A stretch of 23,047 nt of DNA, taken from NCBI GenBank assembly GCA_005773145.1, contig SXHS01000207.1:1-23047 (forward strand), in the 5' to 3' direction. The position numbers and the translations under genes were made by a program. Shown here in pieces: positions 1 through 7,471 of the stretch. The notes beneath the pieces are model-generated. The model saw only the letters and a list, made by a program, of their open reading frames with translations. It was not told where the DNA came from and ran no database searches. This DNA comes from Planctomycetaceae bacterium. GTDB taxonomy: Bacteria > Planctomycetota > Planctomycetia > Pirellulales > Pirellulaceae. Each line of letters starts with the position of its first letter. The first letter of the stretch is position 1.

Positions 1-810
1 CATGTCGTTGGTCGGGTGGTTGTGGCACTGAACGCATTGCAGGTGCGTTCCAAGAAATACCTGTGCCGTCTTGGCGGTGATCAACGTACGCCTTTCATTT
101 TCGTTCGCCAGAACGAAATTCACCGCGCCGTTAAAAGGTTGATGAGTCGGCCGATTGTGGCCGGTGGCCGTCAACAGCTCATAGGCCATTTCGTCGTATG
201 GCTTGTTGACCCGTAACGCAATTGCCAAGTACTCCTCCAGAGCCGTACGATTCACGCTATTGTCGGTCCCCTCACCGCCATCTCGGCCGATGAGCAGATT
301 GGCCCAAATGGTTGTCCAATGGCGCCGATAGTCCACTTCGTGCGCGTCGTCCGACAACAGTTGTCGCACCAGATCGGCCCGCTTGGTCGGTTTTCGCAGC
401 GAGATATAGGCCTGCGCCTCGTCGGCCGTCGGAATGCGACCCAACGTGTCCAGATACAAGCGGCGACACCACTCGCCGGGGGTTGCGTCCATCGACGGAC
501 GCAACGCATGGTCCGACCAGCTCTGGGTCACCAAGACATCGATCTGAGCCACCACTTCACGGACGTCTAAGACCCGGCGAGATTCGGGTGATTGGGCAGC
601 GGTGCCAGACGTTTCCGCTGGGACATCGCTCCCGCCAGGAACTGCGGCGAACAAAGACGCTGCTCCGAATAGAAGCCAAGAGAGGAGCCAATACCAAGTG
701 GCCGCGTACCGTCCGCCAGCCCTGCAAGTCCCGCCAACGCTAGGAATAGCGCCGAGAATTTTTTTCACGGCCCCAGGAAGCCGGCCGGTCATGTGGCATG
801 CAATACCCAT
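1..810 (-). CDS. DUF1549 (PSCyt2) domain protein, N-terminal 270 residues, cut by window edge
   Basis: An open frame runs leftward from ATG at 810 to the window edge without a stop, giving 270 residues; an in-frame stop lies just upstream of this ATG. The first ~60 residues hold a basic start and a hydrophobic stretch (WYWLLSWLLFGAASLF), which fits a signal or anchor. From about residue 100 the sequence reads like planctomycete DUF1549 proteins: RRLYLDTLGRIPTADEA, then DYRRHWTTIWANLLIGR, and near the edge HLQCVQCHNHP with a CxxCH haem-type motif (C259, C262, H263). Known members are large secreted proteins, usually DUF1549 followed by DUF1553, often beside DUF1501 genes; their function is unsettled. 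The C-terminal part and any partner gene lie outside the window. An ATG at 792 is an alternative start; no clear ribosome site separates the two. The family call is firm, the start is not. Confidence 0.85.
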   Translation of the reverse strand, partial: MGIACHMTGRLPGAVKKILGAIPSVGGTCRAGGRYAATWYWLLSWLLFGAASLFAAVPGGSDVPAETSGTAAQSPESRRVLDVREVVAQIDVLVTQSWSDHALRPSMDATPGEWCRRLYLDTLGRIPTADEAQAYISLRKPTKRADLVRQLLSDDAHEVDYRRHWTTIWANLLIGRDGGEGTDNSVNRTALEEYLAIALRVNKPYDEMAYELLTATGHNRPTHQPFNGAVNFVLANENERRTLITAKTAQVFLGTHLQCVQCHNHPTNDM

Positions 811-826
811 GGAGATGCCGCATTAT

Positions 827-840
827 GATACACGTGTATC
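827..840. promoter_or_regulatory. Perfect 14-bp palindrome upstream of the DUF1549 gene
   Basis: GATACACGTGTATC is a perfect inverted repeat 17 bp upstream of the DUF1549 start codon, and a further GATAC half-site follows at 845-849. Position and symmetry suit a dimeric repressor or activator site. No regulator is known for it, so this is inference only. Confidence 0.3.
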
Positions 841-865
841 GGTACGATACAATCAGAACAAAACA

Positions 866-907
866 GGCGAGGTGAATCGCTGGCTCAACGCCGGCCTTCA
901 CCTCGCC
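866..907. terminator. Strong hairpin, possible bidirectional terminator
   Basis: An 11-bp perfect stem (GGCGAGGTGAA at 866-876, TTCACCTCGCC at 897-907) encloses a 20-nt loop. T-rich DNA follows on the plus side (CTTTGTTT) and also on the minus side (TGTTTTGTTCTGATT read leftward). This fits an intrinsic terminator usable in both directions, or an attenuator in the leader of the DUF1549 gene. Confidence 0.45.
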
Positions 908-910
908 CTT

Positions 911-1350
911 TGTTTCGCGTGACCATCGCTGGGGACGGCACCACGGGTCTCGAGTTCCTCTGTTCCCAATCCCTCAAGACCCGTGATTTGTCCGCAAAAA
1001 TCAGCCAACTGTCACCCAAGGCCTTCTCTGGTCACGGGCCAAACTGGCCCCGCCCTTCTCTTGTCCGGCCCCCTTGCCTCTATCAAACCGTTCCGGCAGC
1101 TTGATGTGGCTATCGGTCCCTTTCAGCAAACGGCGTGCCAGATTCTTGCCAAGATATCGGGTGGTCCGGTCCGGGCGTGGGCGCGTCTTGGAAAGGGTCG
1201 ATGGTTTCGCCCGATGGGAACCCGCCGTGAACCACGCGGGCACTCCCATCGGTTATAACAAACAATAGAGAACCGTGGGGATCCTAAAGTAACGGGGGGC
1301 CGAAGCAGTCGCCGTGAGCCCCACCGGCAAGTCCATAGCACGGGAAGCGA
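911..1350. other. Non-coding spacer between the DUF1549 gene and bcp
   Basis: About 440 bp with short open frames on both strands, none with a ribosome site, recognisable motifs or consistent codon use. I see no gene. The region holds a small hairpin at 1036-1050 (GGGCCA, loop AAC, TGGCCC) and a larger inverted repeat at 1212-1251, listed separately. Confidence 0.6.
1212..1251. promoter_or_regulatory. Long imperfect inverted repeat upstream of bcp
   Basis: CGATGGGA (1212-1219) pairs with TCCCATCG (1244-1251), and inside it CCCGC (1221-1225) pairs with GCGGG (1236-1240). The stem is 13 bp with a one-base bulge opposite a three-base bulge. A TATAAC hexamer follows at 1254-1259 and could be a -10 box for bcp, but no good -35 is visible. 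If so, the inverted repeat would cover the -35 region as an operator. A transcript starting further upstream would instead carry it as a leader hairpin. Confidence 0.35.
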
Positions 1351-1353
1351 GTG

Positions 1354-1842
1354 ATGGTCATGAGCGATTGGATCGAGGTGGGTGCCAAGGCGCCCCTCTT
1401 CACGGCGGAGGCCGATGACGGATTGAAGGTCAAGCTGGCCGATTTACGGGGCAAGCCGGTCGTGCTTTTTTTCTACCCCAAGGATGACACGCCGGGGTGC
1501 ACGCGGGAGGCTTGTGCTTTTCGGGATTGCAAGGATGCCCTGCGACGATTCGGGGCGTATGTGATGGGCATTAGCCCCGACGACGTGGCAAGCCATGCGC
1601 GCTTTCGTGACAAATTCGCATTGAACTTTCCCCTGCTGGCCGACCCCGACCACCAGATTGCCGAGAAGTACGGGGCTTGGCGCGAGAAGAACATGTATGG
1701 CAAGAAGTCGATGGGGATACAGCGCAGTACCTATCTGATCGACGCCGAGGGAAAGGTCGCGCAGGTATGGCCACGCGTCCAAGTCGACGGGCATGACCAA
1801 CAAGTGTTGGATGCGTTACAGGACCTTGCCAAACGCGATTAG
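1354..1842 (+). CDS. bcp: Peroxiredoxin, Bcp/PrxQ subfamily
   Basis: Thioredoxin-fold peroxidase of 162 residues that reduces hydrogen peroxide and organic hydroperoxides in the cytoplasm using thiol donors. The signature FFYPKDDTPGCTREAC is present: C49 is the peroxidatic cysteine in TPGCT, and C54 five residues later is the resolving cysteine of the atypical two-Cys Bcp type. The C-terminal half has the usual FPLLADPDHQIAEKYGAW and STYLIDAEGKV stretches. Length is normal for Bcp. GTG 1351, ATG 1354 and ATG 1360 are all in frame; GGGAAG at 1342-1347 is best spaced for 1354. The gene stands alone, is convergent with the next gene, and has a long structured spacer in front. The assignment is secure. 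Confidence 0.96.
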   Translation: MVMSDWIEVGAKAPLFTAEADDGLKVKLADLRGKPVVLFFYPKDDTPGCTREACAFRDCKDALRRFGAYVMGISPDDVASHARFRDKFALNFPLLADPDHQIAEKYGAWREKNMYGKKSMGIQRSTYLIDAEGKVAQVWPRVQVDGHDQQVLDALQDLAKRD

Positions 1843-1849
1843 CCCACCA

Positions 1850-1908
1850 CCAAGAGTGGCATAGGCTTCCAGCCTGTGGGGCCAAGAGTGGCATAGGCTT
1901 CCAGCCTG
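1850..1908. repeat. Two tandem copies of a TGGCATAGGC palindromic element at a convergent junction
   Basis: A 27-bp unit occurs at 1850-1876 and again, identical, at 1882-1908, separated by TGGGG. Each unit contains AGGCT-TCC-AGCCT, a small perfect hairpin. It lies between the ends of two convergent genes, so it may act as a bidirectional terminator. Related sequences with the core TGGCAYAGGC lie at 20635-20663 and 21426-21451, which marks it as a dispersed intergenic element. Confidence 0.75.
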
Positions 1909-1947
1909 CGAAGATTCCCAGATCGCTTTCAAGGAAAAAGTCGCCGA

Positions 1948-3570
1948 CTACGGGTCTGCCAGATCAACGGTCAGTTCAATCAATCGCAGGTCATTCGCCT
2001 GAATGGCCGAGTCCAATTCGGTTGCGAAACTTTCCAGCGTATCGCAGCGACAGGCGGGGATGCCGTAGGCGCGGGCGATCGTTTGAAAGTCGGGGTTCCA
2101 CAAGTCCACTCCGAACCGTTGACCGCCAAAATTACGATCTTGTCCGGCGCGTAGGGCCCCATATCCGCCGTTGTTGCAGAGCACGATGGTGATGGGAGTG
2201 CGCTCCTGGACGGCGGTTGCCAGTTCAGGTCCGGTGAACTGGAAGCCACCATCGCCGATGACGCAGATCACGTTCTTGTTGGGATGCGCCAACTTAGTCC
2301 CAATGGCCTGTGGGAGGGCTCCTCCAAGACCACCGTAGCCCATGGGATACTGGAACGAACGCGGCTGCCACGCCCAGCCGCAGCGGTACACCCAGTATCC
2401 CAGATTACAGCGGTCACAGATCAATACGGCGTCATGAGGCACGACGCGGTGCATCACATCGACGGCCTGCATTTCCAGCGGGGACTTGGTGCGCCGGTTC
2501 GCGAGTCGCGCGGCTTCAGCCTGCTTCGCCCGCCCCCACCAACTAGCGGGCGTAGGCGAGGACGGCGGCATTTCGCCGAGCAAAGCCCGCAGCGTCTGGC
2601 GAGCGTCCCCGACAAGCCCGACTGCCGGTGAATAGGAGCGGCCCATTTCCGTCGGATCGATGTCAATATGAATCAACGAATCGCCCATACGTGCGGACCA
2701 GTTCGCGGTATCCTCCTGCTTGAACATGGTTCCAATCGCCAGCACCACGTCAGCGGCGGCAATGAGTTCATTCACCTCCGTGGACAACGCGCCATCGATA
2801 GCGGCCACCTGGGGATGATCGGCGGGAATCAGGCCGCGCCCCAACGTGGTGTGGACCACGACGGCCCCCAGCCGTGCGGCCAGTTCGCGTACTTCGGCCT
2901 GGGCGTCACTGAGCGTGGCCCCGGTCCCAACCCACAGGAGCGGCCGTTGGGCTTGGGCCAGCCGGCTCGCGGCATCTCGCACAAGCTGCGCATCCGGTGT
3001 TGGCCGGCGAGCCGGCGTTGGCGCTACCGTGGCCACGGCCCCTTTCGCGGCCAGGATGTCGGCGGGAATCTCGCAATACACGGCCCCCGGTCGACCGCTG
3101 GCCAAGTAGTCCAAGAGCTCGCGAATTGTGGCCGGAATTTCTTCGACCCGGTCACAGCGAACGGCCTTACGGCAAACGGCCCGCATGATCTCCAGAGACT
3201 CGCCATAGTCATGCAATCCGCCCCGATTTCGCCCCACGAGATCCGAACGTACGGTGGAGCAGATAGCGAGCACCGACGAGGTATCGGTGGAGGCTTGGCC
3301 CAAGGGACTGGCCAAATTGGCGACGGCCGGGCCACTGGTGGCGGTCAGAACGCCCACTTTGCCGCTGGACCGGGAGTAGCCATCGGCCATAAACGCCAGT
3401 CCCTGCTCGTGCCGTGCGGAAACGTGTCGTAGCTGGCCGGCATGTTGCCGCAGGGCATCGTAGAGCGGCAAATTGTGGCCACCGGGGATGCCAAAAATGG
3501 TATCTACCCCCTCGGCCAGCAATTGGGCAATTACGGCCTGTCCTCCGGTCATCGTTTGCGGGCTATTCAT
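1948..3570 (-). CDS. Thiamine-diphosphate-dependent enzyme, acetolactate synthase-like
   Basis: A 540-residue enzyme with the three-domain architecture of the pyruvate oxidase / acetohydroxyacid synthase superfamily. The N-terminal Pyr domain opens with EGVDTIFGIPGG and carries the cofactor-activating glutamate E55 in RHEQGLAFMADGY. A central domain spans about 190-330. The C-terminal PP domain has the ThDP/Mg signature GDG at 439-441, ending in NN at 466-467. It is shorter than typical biosynthetic IlvB (about 570-600), and no small subunit gene lies beside it. The stretch RNRGGLHDYGE recalls AruI-like 2-oxoacid decarboxylases, so the substrate is open: acetolactate synthase, 2-ketoacid decarboxylase or another carboligase. 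AAGGTG lies about 10 bp before the ATG. It is divergent from the aminotransferase/aldo-keto reductase pair, which may share its pathway. Confidence 0.85.
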   Translation of the reverse strand: MNSPQTMTGGQAVIAQLLAEGVDTIFGIPGGHNLPLYDALRQHAGQLRHVSARHEQGLAFMADGYSRSSGKVGVLTATSGPAVANLASPLGQASTDTSSVLAICSTVRSDLVGRNRGGLHDYGESLEIMRAVCRKAVRCDRVEEIPATIRELLDYLASGRPGAVYCEIPADILAAKGAVATVAPTPARRPTPDAQLVRDAASRLAQAQRPLLWVGTGATLSDAQAEVRELAARLGAVVVHTTLGRGLIPADHPQVAAIDGALSTEVNELIAAADVVLAIGTMFKQEDTANWSARMGDSLIHIDIDPTEMGRSYSPAVGLVGDARQTLRALLGEMPPSSPTPASWWGRAKQAEAARLANRRTKSPLEMQAVDVMHRVVPHDAVLICDRCNLGYWVYRCGWAWQPRSFQYPMGYGGLGGALPQAIGTKLAHPNKNVICVIGDGGFQFTGPELATAVQERTPITIVLCNNGGYGALRAGQDRNFGGQRFGVDLWNPDFQTIARAYGIPACRCDTLESFATELDSAIQANDLRLIELTVDLADP

Positions 3571-3697
3571 AAGACGATTACACCTTACTCAGATCGATGG
3601 GCAACATGAAGGATCGGCGCCGCCCGGTGGCGGTTTCGCATGGCGAGTTTAGGCCCGTTGCGTGGGTGCCACAAGGGCGGTCCAGCTCGTGGCTGGC

Positions 3698-3726
3698 TGG
3701 ACGTAACTTCAGACGGCAAGTATTAT
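3698..3726 (+). promoter_or_regulatory. Candidate promoter for the aminotransferase operon
   Basis: TGGACG (3698-3703), a 17-bp spacer and TATTAT (3721-3726) resemble a housekeeping sigma promoter. It lies 111 bp upstream of the start at 3838, in the 267-bp divergent spacer 3571-3837. A small inverted repeat (CCAGC at 3682-3686, GCTGG at 3692-3696) sits just upstream. Nothing else in this spacer looks coding. Confidence 0.4.
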
Positions 3727-3837
3727 GAGGTCGCCAGTCTGCGGTGTGTGGTCGCAAGCCATTGTCCTTAGCGGCTCCCCGGTTTGCCTCGACTGGTCGT
3801 GTTGGCTGTAACCCGTCGCCATGGGGAATTGGATCCG

Positions 3838-5049
3838 ATGTCACAGACTGAAACCGCCCGCCTTGCGCCGATTGAGATGATCGGTGTTCAAACCCGACTC
3901 AACCACGAAGAAGAGCAGACCATTTTGCGAGTGCTGCGTGAGGCCAAGACGTTGGCCACGGGGCCCGAGGGGGATGCCTTCGAGAAAGAGTTTGCCGCCT
4001 TCCTCGGTGCCGGAGACGCAGCGGTCTTGTCGAGTTGCTCGGGGGCCCTCGAGCTAGCGGCAATCATGACCGGGTTGAAGCCTGGCGACGAGGTGATTGT
4101 ACCGGCCCATACCTTTGTGGCAACAGCCGTTCCTTTCGCACGTACCGGCGCACGGATTCGCTGGGCGGACATCGATCCCGACACGCGTGTGATGAGCCCG
4201 GCTTCGGTGCAGCAGTTGGTCAACGAACGCACCAAGGTGATGGTGCCCGTTCATCTGTACGGCTTGCCTTGCGACATGGATGCTTTGTTGAAGATCGCCG
4301 AGCCACGTGGCATACAGATTGTCGAAGATTGCGCCCAAGCACCGGGCGGCCGTTACAAGGGACGCCGTGTCGGCAGCATTGGCCACTTCGGTTGTTTCAG
4401 TTTCCACACGCACAAAAACATGTCCACGCTTGGCGAAGGAGGCATGTTGGCCGTGCGTGATCCGCAGCATGCGGTCTTGGCTCGACGCCTGCGATGGATG
4501 GGCAATTGGCCGTTTGAGGGGACGCGTGACAGGTATTGGGTGCCTGCCATGGGTAATTTGGTTCCTCCGATGCCCGGACAATGGCCGTTGAATTACTGCC
4601 TCAGTGAGCCGCAATCGGCCGTGGGACGGTTGTTACTAAAGCGAATCGACCGTATCAACGCACAGCGGCGCGAGCAGGCCGCCCGTTTTCAGGCCCACTT
4701 TGCGGATTACCCAGAAATGGTCTTCCAAAAGGTGCCGGACCAATGTGAGCACGTCTATCACCTGATGTCCGCCCGCTACGATGGCCAGGCATACGGCAAG
4801 ACCCGCAACGATGTGATTGCCTACTGCTATGAAAAGTATCGCCTAAAACTGATTGTTCAATACTGGCCGTTGAATCGATCGGACCTGTTCCGCAGCTTTG
4901 GATTTGACGAGGCCCATGTGCCTGAGACCGATCGTTTCTTTGACAACATGATCAGTTTCCCATGGTGGTCGGAGATGGGGGATGCCTTGGTGGACGACAT
5001 GGCACAGCGCACCATCCGTGGCCTGGATGCGATGCGAGCGGGAGGCTAG
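3838..5049 (+). CDS. DegT/DnrJ/EryC1/StrS family PLP-dependent aminotransferase
   Basis: A 403-residue fold-type I PLP enzyme of the AHBA-synthase/sugar-aminotransferase family. Visible marks: SSCSGALELA for phosphate binding, PGDEVIVPAHTFVATA, VEDCAQAPGG with D164 and Q167 at the pyridoxal ring, and FSFHTHKNMSTLGEGGML with the Schiff-base lysine K193. Family members aminate keto-sugars or cyclic ketones, using Glu or Gln as donor, or dehydrate sugars. Unlike most family members, no sugar-nucleotide genes are near. ATG 3838 is chosen because GGGGAA sits 9 bp upstream and the protein aligns from there; an in-frame TTG at 3784 would only add an unlikely extension. It ends 5 bp before the aldo/keto reductase, so the two are probably co-transcribed. 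The family is clear, the substrate unknown. Confidence 0.9.
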   Translation: MSQTETARLAPIEMIGVQTRLNHEEEQTILRVLREAKTLATGPEGDAFEKEFAAFLGAGDAAVLSSCSGALELAAIMTGLKPGDEVIVPAHTFVATAVPFARTGARIRWADIDPDTRVMSPASVQQLVNERTKVMVPVHLYGLPCDMDALLKIAEPRGIQIVEDCAQAPGGRYKGRRVGSIGHFGCFSFHTHKNMSTLGEGGMLAVRDPQHAVLARRLRWMGNWPFEGTRDRYWVPAMGNLVPPMPGQWPLNYCLSEPQSAVGRLLLKRIDRINAQRREQAARFQAHFADYPEMVFQKVPDQCEHVYHLMSARYDGQAYGKTRNDVIAYCYEKYRLKLIVQYWPLNRSDLFRSFGFDEAHVPETDRFFDNMISFPWWSEMGDALVDDMAQRTIRGLDAMRAGG

Positions 5050-5054
5050 CCGCC

Positions 5055-5969
5055 ATGACGTCCGTTAAACTGCGCTCGGTTCCTGGAACTGATCTGCGCG
5101 TCTCGCCGATTTGTTTGGGAACGATGAACTTTGGCAACCCGGTTGCCAAGCCGGATGCCATTGCCCTGGTGCATTGGGCGCTGGACCATGGCATTAACTT
5201 CATCGATACGGCCGACATTTACGAAGGCTATGACCGCAAACTGGGTACGGCTGGTGGTGTGGCCGAACAGATTCTCGGCGAGGCCTTGGTGGGACGCCGC
5301 GACCAGGCGGTCATCGCGACCAAGGCCGGCAATCCTGTCTCAGGGCCCGATAGTCAAGCGGATATTGGACGCGCTCATCTTGAACGTCAACTCAATCGCA
5401 GTTTGAAGTTTCTGGGAACTGACTACGTCGACTTTTTTGAGTTACACCGGCCCGATGGCCGAACTCCGCTGCAGGAGTCCGTTACCGCGATGGCCGATTT
5501 CGTGCGGGCGGGAAAGGTACGCCATTGGGGATTCTCGAACTTCGGAGCGGATGATATTCGCCAGATGGTGGATCTCTGTCGGCAACACGGATATCCGCGC
5601 CCCGTCGTGAGCCAACCGCACTATAGTTGGCTCCAGCGAGACCCTGAGAAAGACCATCTCCCTGCCTGCCGTGAACTGCAGATCTCCGTCACACCGTATC
5701 GGGTGCTGGAAGGGGGATTGTTGACCGGCAAATATCGTCACGGTCAGGCACCACCGGCAGGTAGTCGCATGGCGGAAGGAGTCTGGCTGAGTTCGCCCGA
5801 TGACACCAAATTCGCGCAACTCGAACAATTCTCGCGCGAGGCTGAGGCTGCCAAACTGACTCCTATGCAGTATGCCATCCAGTGGGTATTGAACCAACCC
5901 GCTATCATTTCGTGTGTCGTCGGTATCAAGCGGCCCGAGCAACTGCTGGATATCCTGTCGCTCGGATAA
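5055..5969 (+). CDS. Aldo/keto reductase
   Basis: A 304-residue NAD(P)H-dependent (beta/alpha)8-barrel oxidoreductase. The catalytic tetrad is visible: D51 and Y56 in IDTADIYEGY, K90 in IATKAGN, and H131 in FELHRPDG. The cofactor region near the C-terminus reads CVVGIKRPEQLLDIL. The protein stops soon after this, so the C-terminal tail is shorter than in many 310-340 residue relatives. GGAGG at 5041-5045, inside the last codons of the upstream aminotransferase gene, is its ribosome site, so translation of the pair is likely coupled. Members of this subgroup (with RVSPICLGTMNFG near the start) reduce sugars or small carbonyls; the real substrate cannot be read from the sequence. Context suggests it acts on the same metabolite as the aminotransferase. 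Confidence 0.92.
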   Translation: MTSVKLRSVPGTDLRVSPICLGTMNFGNPVAKPDAIALVHWALDHGINFIDTADIYEGYDRKLGTAGGVAEQILGEALVGRRDQAVIATKAGNPVSGPDSQADIGRAHLERQLNRSLKFLGTDYVDFFELHRPDGRTPLQESVTAMADFVRAGKVRHWGFSNFGADDIRQMVDLCRQHGYPRPVVSQPHYSWLQRDPEKDHLPACRELQISVTPYRVLEGGLLTGKYRHGQAPPAGSRMAEGVWLSSPDDTKFAQLEQFSREAEAAKLTPMQYAIQWVLNQPAIISCVVGIKRPEQLLDILSLG

Positions 5970-6070
5970 TGCGGCCTGCTACTATTTCCACGGATGCTGG
6001 TTGGAAACGCATCGGACACACCTCACGCCGTTGCGATTGAGCGGCGGCATTACCACAAGGACGCATTCCC

Positions 6071-7417
6071 ATGAGCCCGTCTCACTGGTTCGTCGCCAAG
6101 GCTGATCTAGCATCGTACGCGGTGGCGCTGTTGTTACTTGTGGCGTCCCCCTCGGCTCCTGTCTTCGGCGAGGAGGCCGGGGCGCTGGAGTACCCAGGAC
6201 TCGTGCTGGGACGTGATTGGCCCTGGTGGCGAGGTCCGTACCGAAACGGAATGGTCAATACGTTGACCGGAAACGGGTTGGCCGGTGCTGAGCTGCCAAT
6301 CGTTTGGAAGTCTCCGATCGGCGGACGAGGCCATGCGTCACCAATTGTCGTCGGCGATCGAATCTATCTGACAACAGCCCTCGAGGGTGACAAATCAAAA
6401 GAAGGGATTCAGGCCGTGCTGGCATTCGATCGCCGGACGGGGCAGCAGGTCTGGCGTACCGATGTCAACCAGGGGGGCTTGCCCGAAAAGATTCATCGCA
6501 AGAACACGCACGCCACACCCACCCTGGCCAGCGACGGCCAGCGTCTCTATGTGGTGTTCGTGCACCATGACGCGGTGCATCTCACGGCCATGACGCTGGC
6601 GGGTGAGCAGCAATGGACCGTCACGGTTGGCCCGTTTCAGCCGCAGCGTTACGAATTTGGCTACGCACCTTCACCCGTCTTGTATCGTGAGTTGGTGATT
6701 GTGTCCAGCGAATTCGACGGCGACAGTGCCGTACGCGGTCTGGACCGATCGACAGGCAAATTGGTTTGGCGCACCCCCAGGCCGGTGAATATCTCCTACT
6801 CGACCCCCATGTTCGCCCATGTGGCGAATCAGGACCAATTGTTCATGAGTGGCGGAGGCCAAGTATGCAGTTACGACCCGGCCACCGGTAAACAACTGTG
6901 GGCTACGGCTGGGACGACTGCAGCGACCTGCGGCACCATGGTCTGGGACCAAGACGTGGTCATGGCCAGTGGCGGATATCCTGATCCTGAAACCACTGCG
7001 GTACGTGCTGATGGCAGCGGCACCGTCTTATGGAAGAACAAGCAAAAGTGCTACGAACAGTCGATGTTGGCTCATAACGGCTACCTGTATGGCCTGACCG
7101 ATCGGGGCATCTTATTTTGCTGGCGCATCCAGGACGGGCATGAGATGTGGAAGGAACGCCTGGAAGGACCGGTGAGTGCATCCCCCGTGTTGGTTGGCGA
7201 TCAGATTTACTGGGCCAATGAGAAAGGCTTATGCTACGTGTTTCGGGCAAATCCCGAAAAGTTCGACCTCATCACGCAACATCAATGGGGGGAAGAGGCC
7301 TTTGCCAGCCCAGCGGTCGTCGGGGGACAGTTTTTCATCCGCACCGCCACGGGGCATGACGCAGAACGGCAGGAATGGCTAATATGCGCCGGCCAGACAT
7401 CCGACACGAACAAGTGA
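6071..7417 (+). CDS. Secreted PQQ-type beta-propeller repeat protein
   Basis: A 448-residue protein with an N-terminal signal peptide (hydrophobic run at about 15-31, likely cut near APVFGEE). Residues 49-60 carry DWPWWRGPYRNG, a stretch typical of planctomycete PQQ-like proteins. The rest is blades of the BamB/PQQ type, each with pairs such as VLAFDRRTGQQVWRT, VRGLDRSTGKLVWRT and VCSYDPATGKQLWAT, interleaved with SPIVVGDRIY-like strands. These propellers are usually structural or binding modules outside the cytoplasm; none of the residues needed for a PQQ dehydrogenase is evident. AAGGA lies about 10 bp before the ATG. It follows the aldo/keto reductase by 101 bp and may or may not share its transcript. 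The specific role is unknown. Confidence 0.9.
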   Translation: MSPSHWFVAKADLASYAVALLLLVASPSAPVFGEEAGALEYPGLVLGRDWPWWRGPYRNGMVNTLTGNGLAGAELPIVWKSPIGGRGHASPIVVGDRIYLTTALEGDKSKEGIQAVLAFDRRTGQQVWRTDVNQGGLPEKIHRKNTHATPTLASDGQRLYVVFVHHDAVHLTAMTLAGEQQWTVTVGPFQPQRYEFGYAPSPVLYRELVIVSSEFDGDSAVRGLDRSTGKLVWRTPRPVNISYSTPMFAHVANQDQLFMSGGGQVCSYDPATGKQLWATAGTTAATCGTMVWDQDVVMASGGYPDPETTAVRADGSGTVLWKNKQKCYEQSMLAHNGYLYGLTDRGILFCWRIQDGHEMWKERLEGPVSASPVLVGDQIYWANEKGLCYVFRANPEKFDLITQHQWGEEAFASPAVVGGQFFIRTATGHDAERQEWLICAGQTSDTNK

Positions 7418-7461
7418 TTTGAGATCTGAGATTTCAGATCTGAGATCTGGAATCTCAAATC
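7416..7461. terminator. AT-rich inverted and direct repeat at a convergent junction
   Basis: GATTTGAGAT (7416-7425) and ATCTCAAATC (7452-7461) form a perfect 10-bp inverted repeat overlapping the stop codon of the propeller gene. Inside it AGATCTGAGAT occurs twice (7422-7432 and 7436-7446, period 14). It lies between two convergent genes, so a bidirectional terminator is the simplest reading. Its composition is clearly different from the GC-rich surroundings. Confidence 0.6.
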
Positions 7462-7471
7462 CGATTCCACT

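Noticed and set aside
312..922. Plus-strand frames in the left 900 bp
   Set aside because: Opposite the DUF1549 frame, which has conserved motifs; Arg/Pro-rich translations typical of shadows.
983..1258. Plus- and minus-strand frames of 64-91 codons in the bcp upstream spacer
   Set aside because: No ribosome site, overlapping frames on both strands, and they cross the inverted repeat at 1212-1251.
2668..3432. Plus-strand open frame (254 codons) opposite the TPP enzyme gene
   Set aside because: Antisense shadow of a well-supported gene; Gly/Arg/Gln-rich composition without motifs.
3578..3844. 88-codon minus-strand frame in the divergent spacer
   Set aside because: It overlaps both the promoter region and the start of the aminotransferase gene and has no ribosome site or motif.
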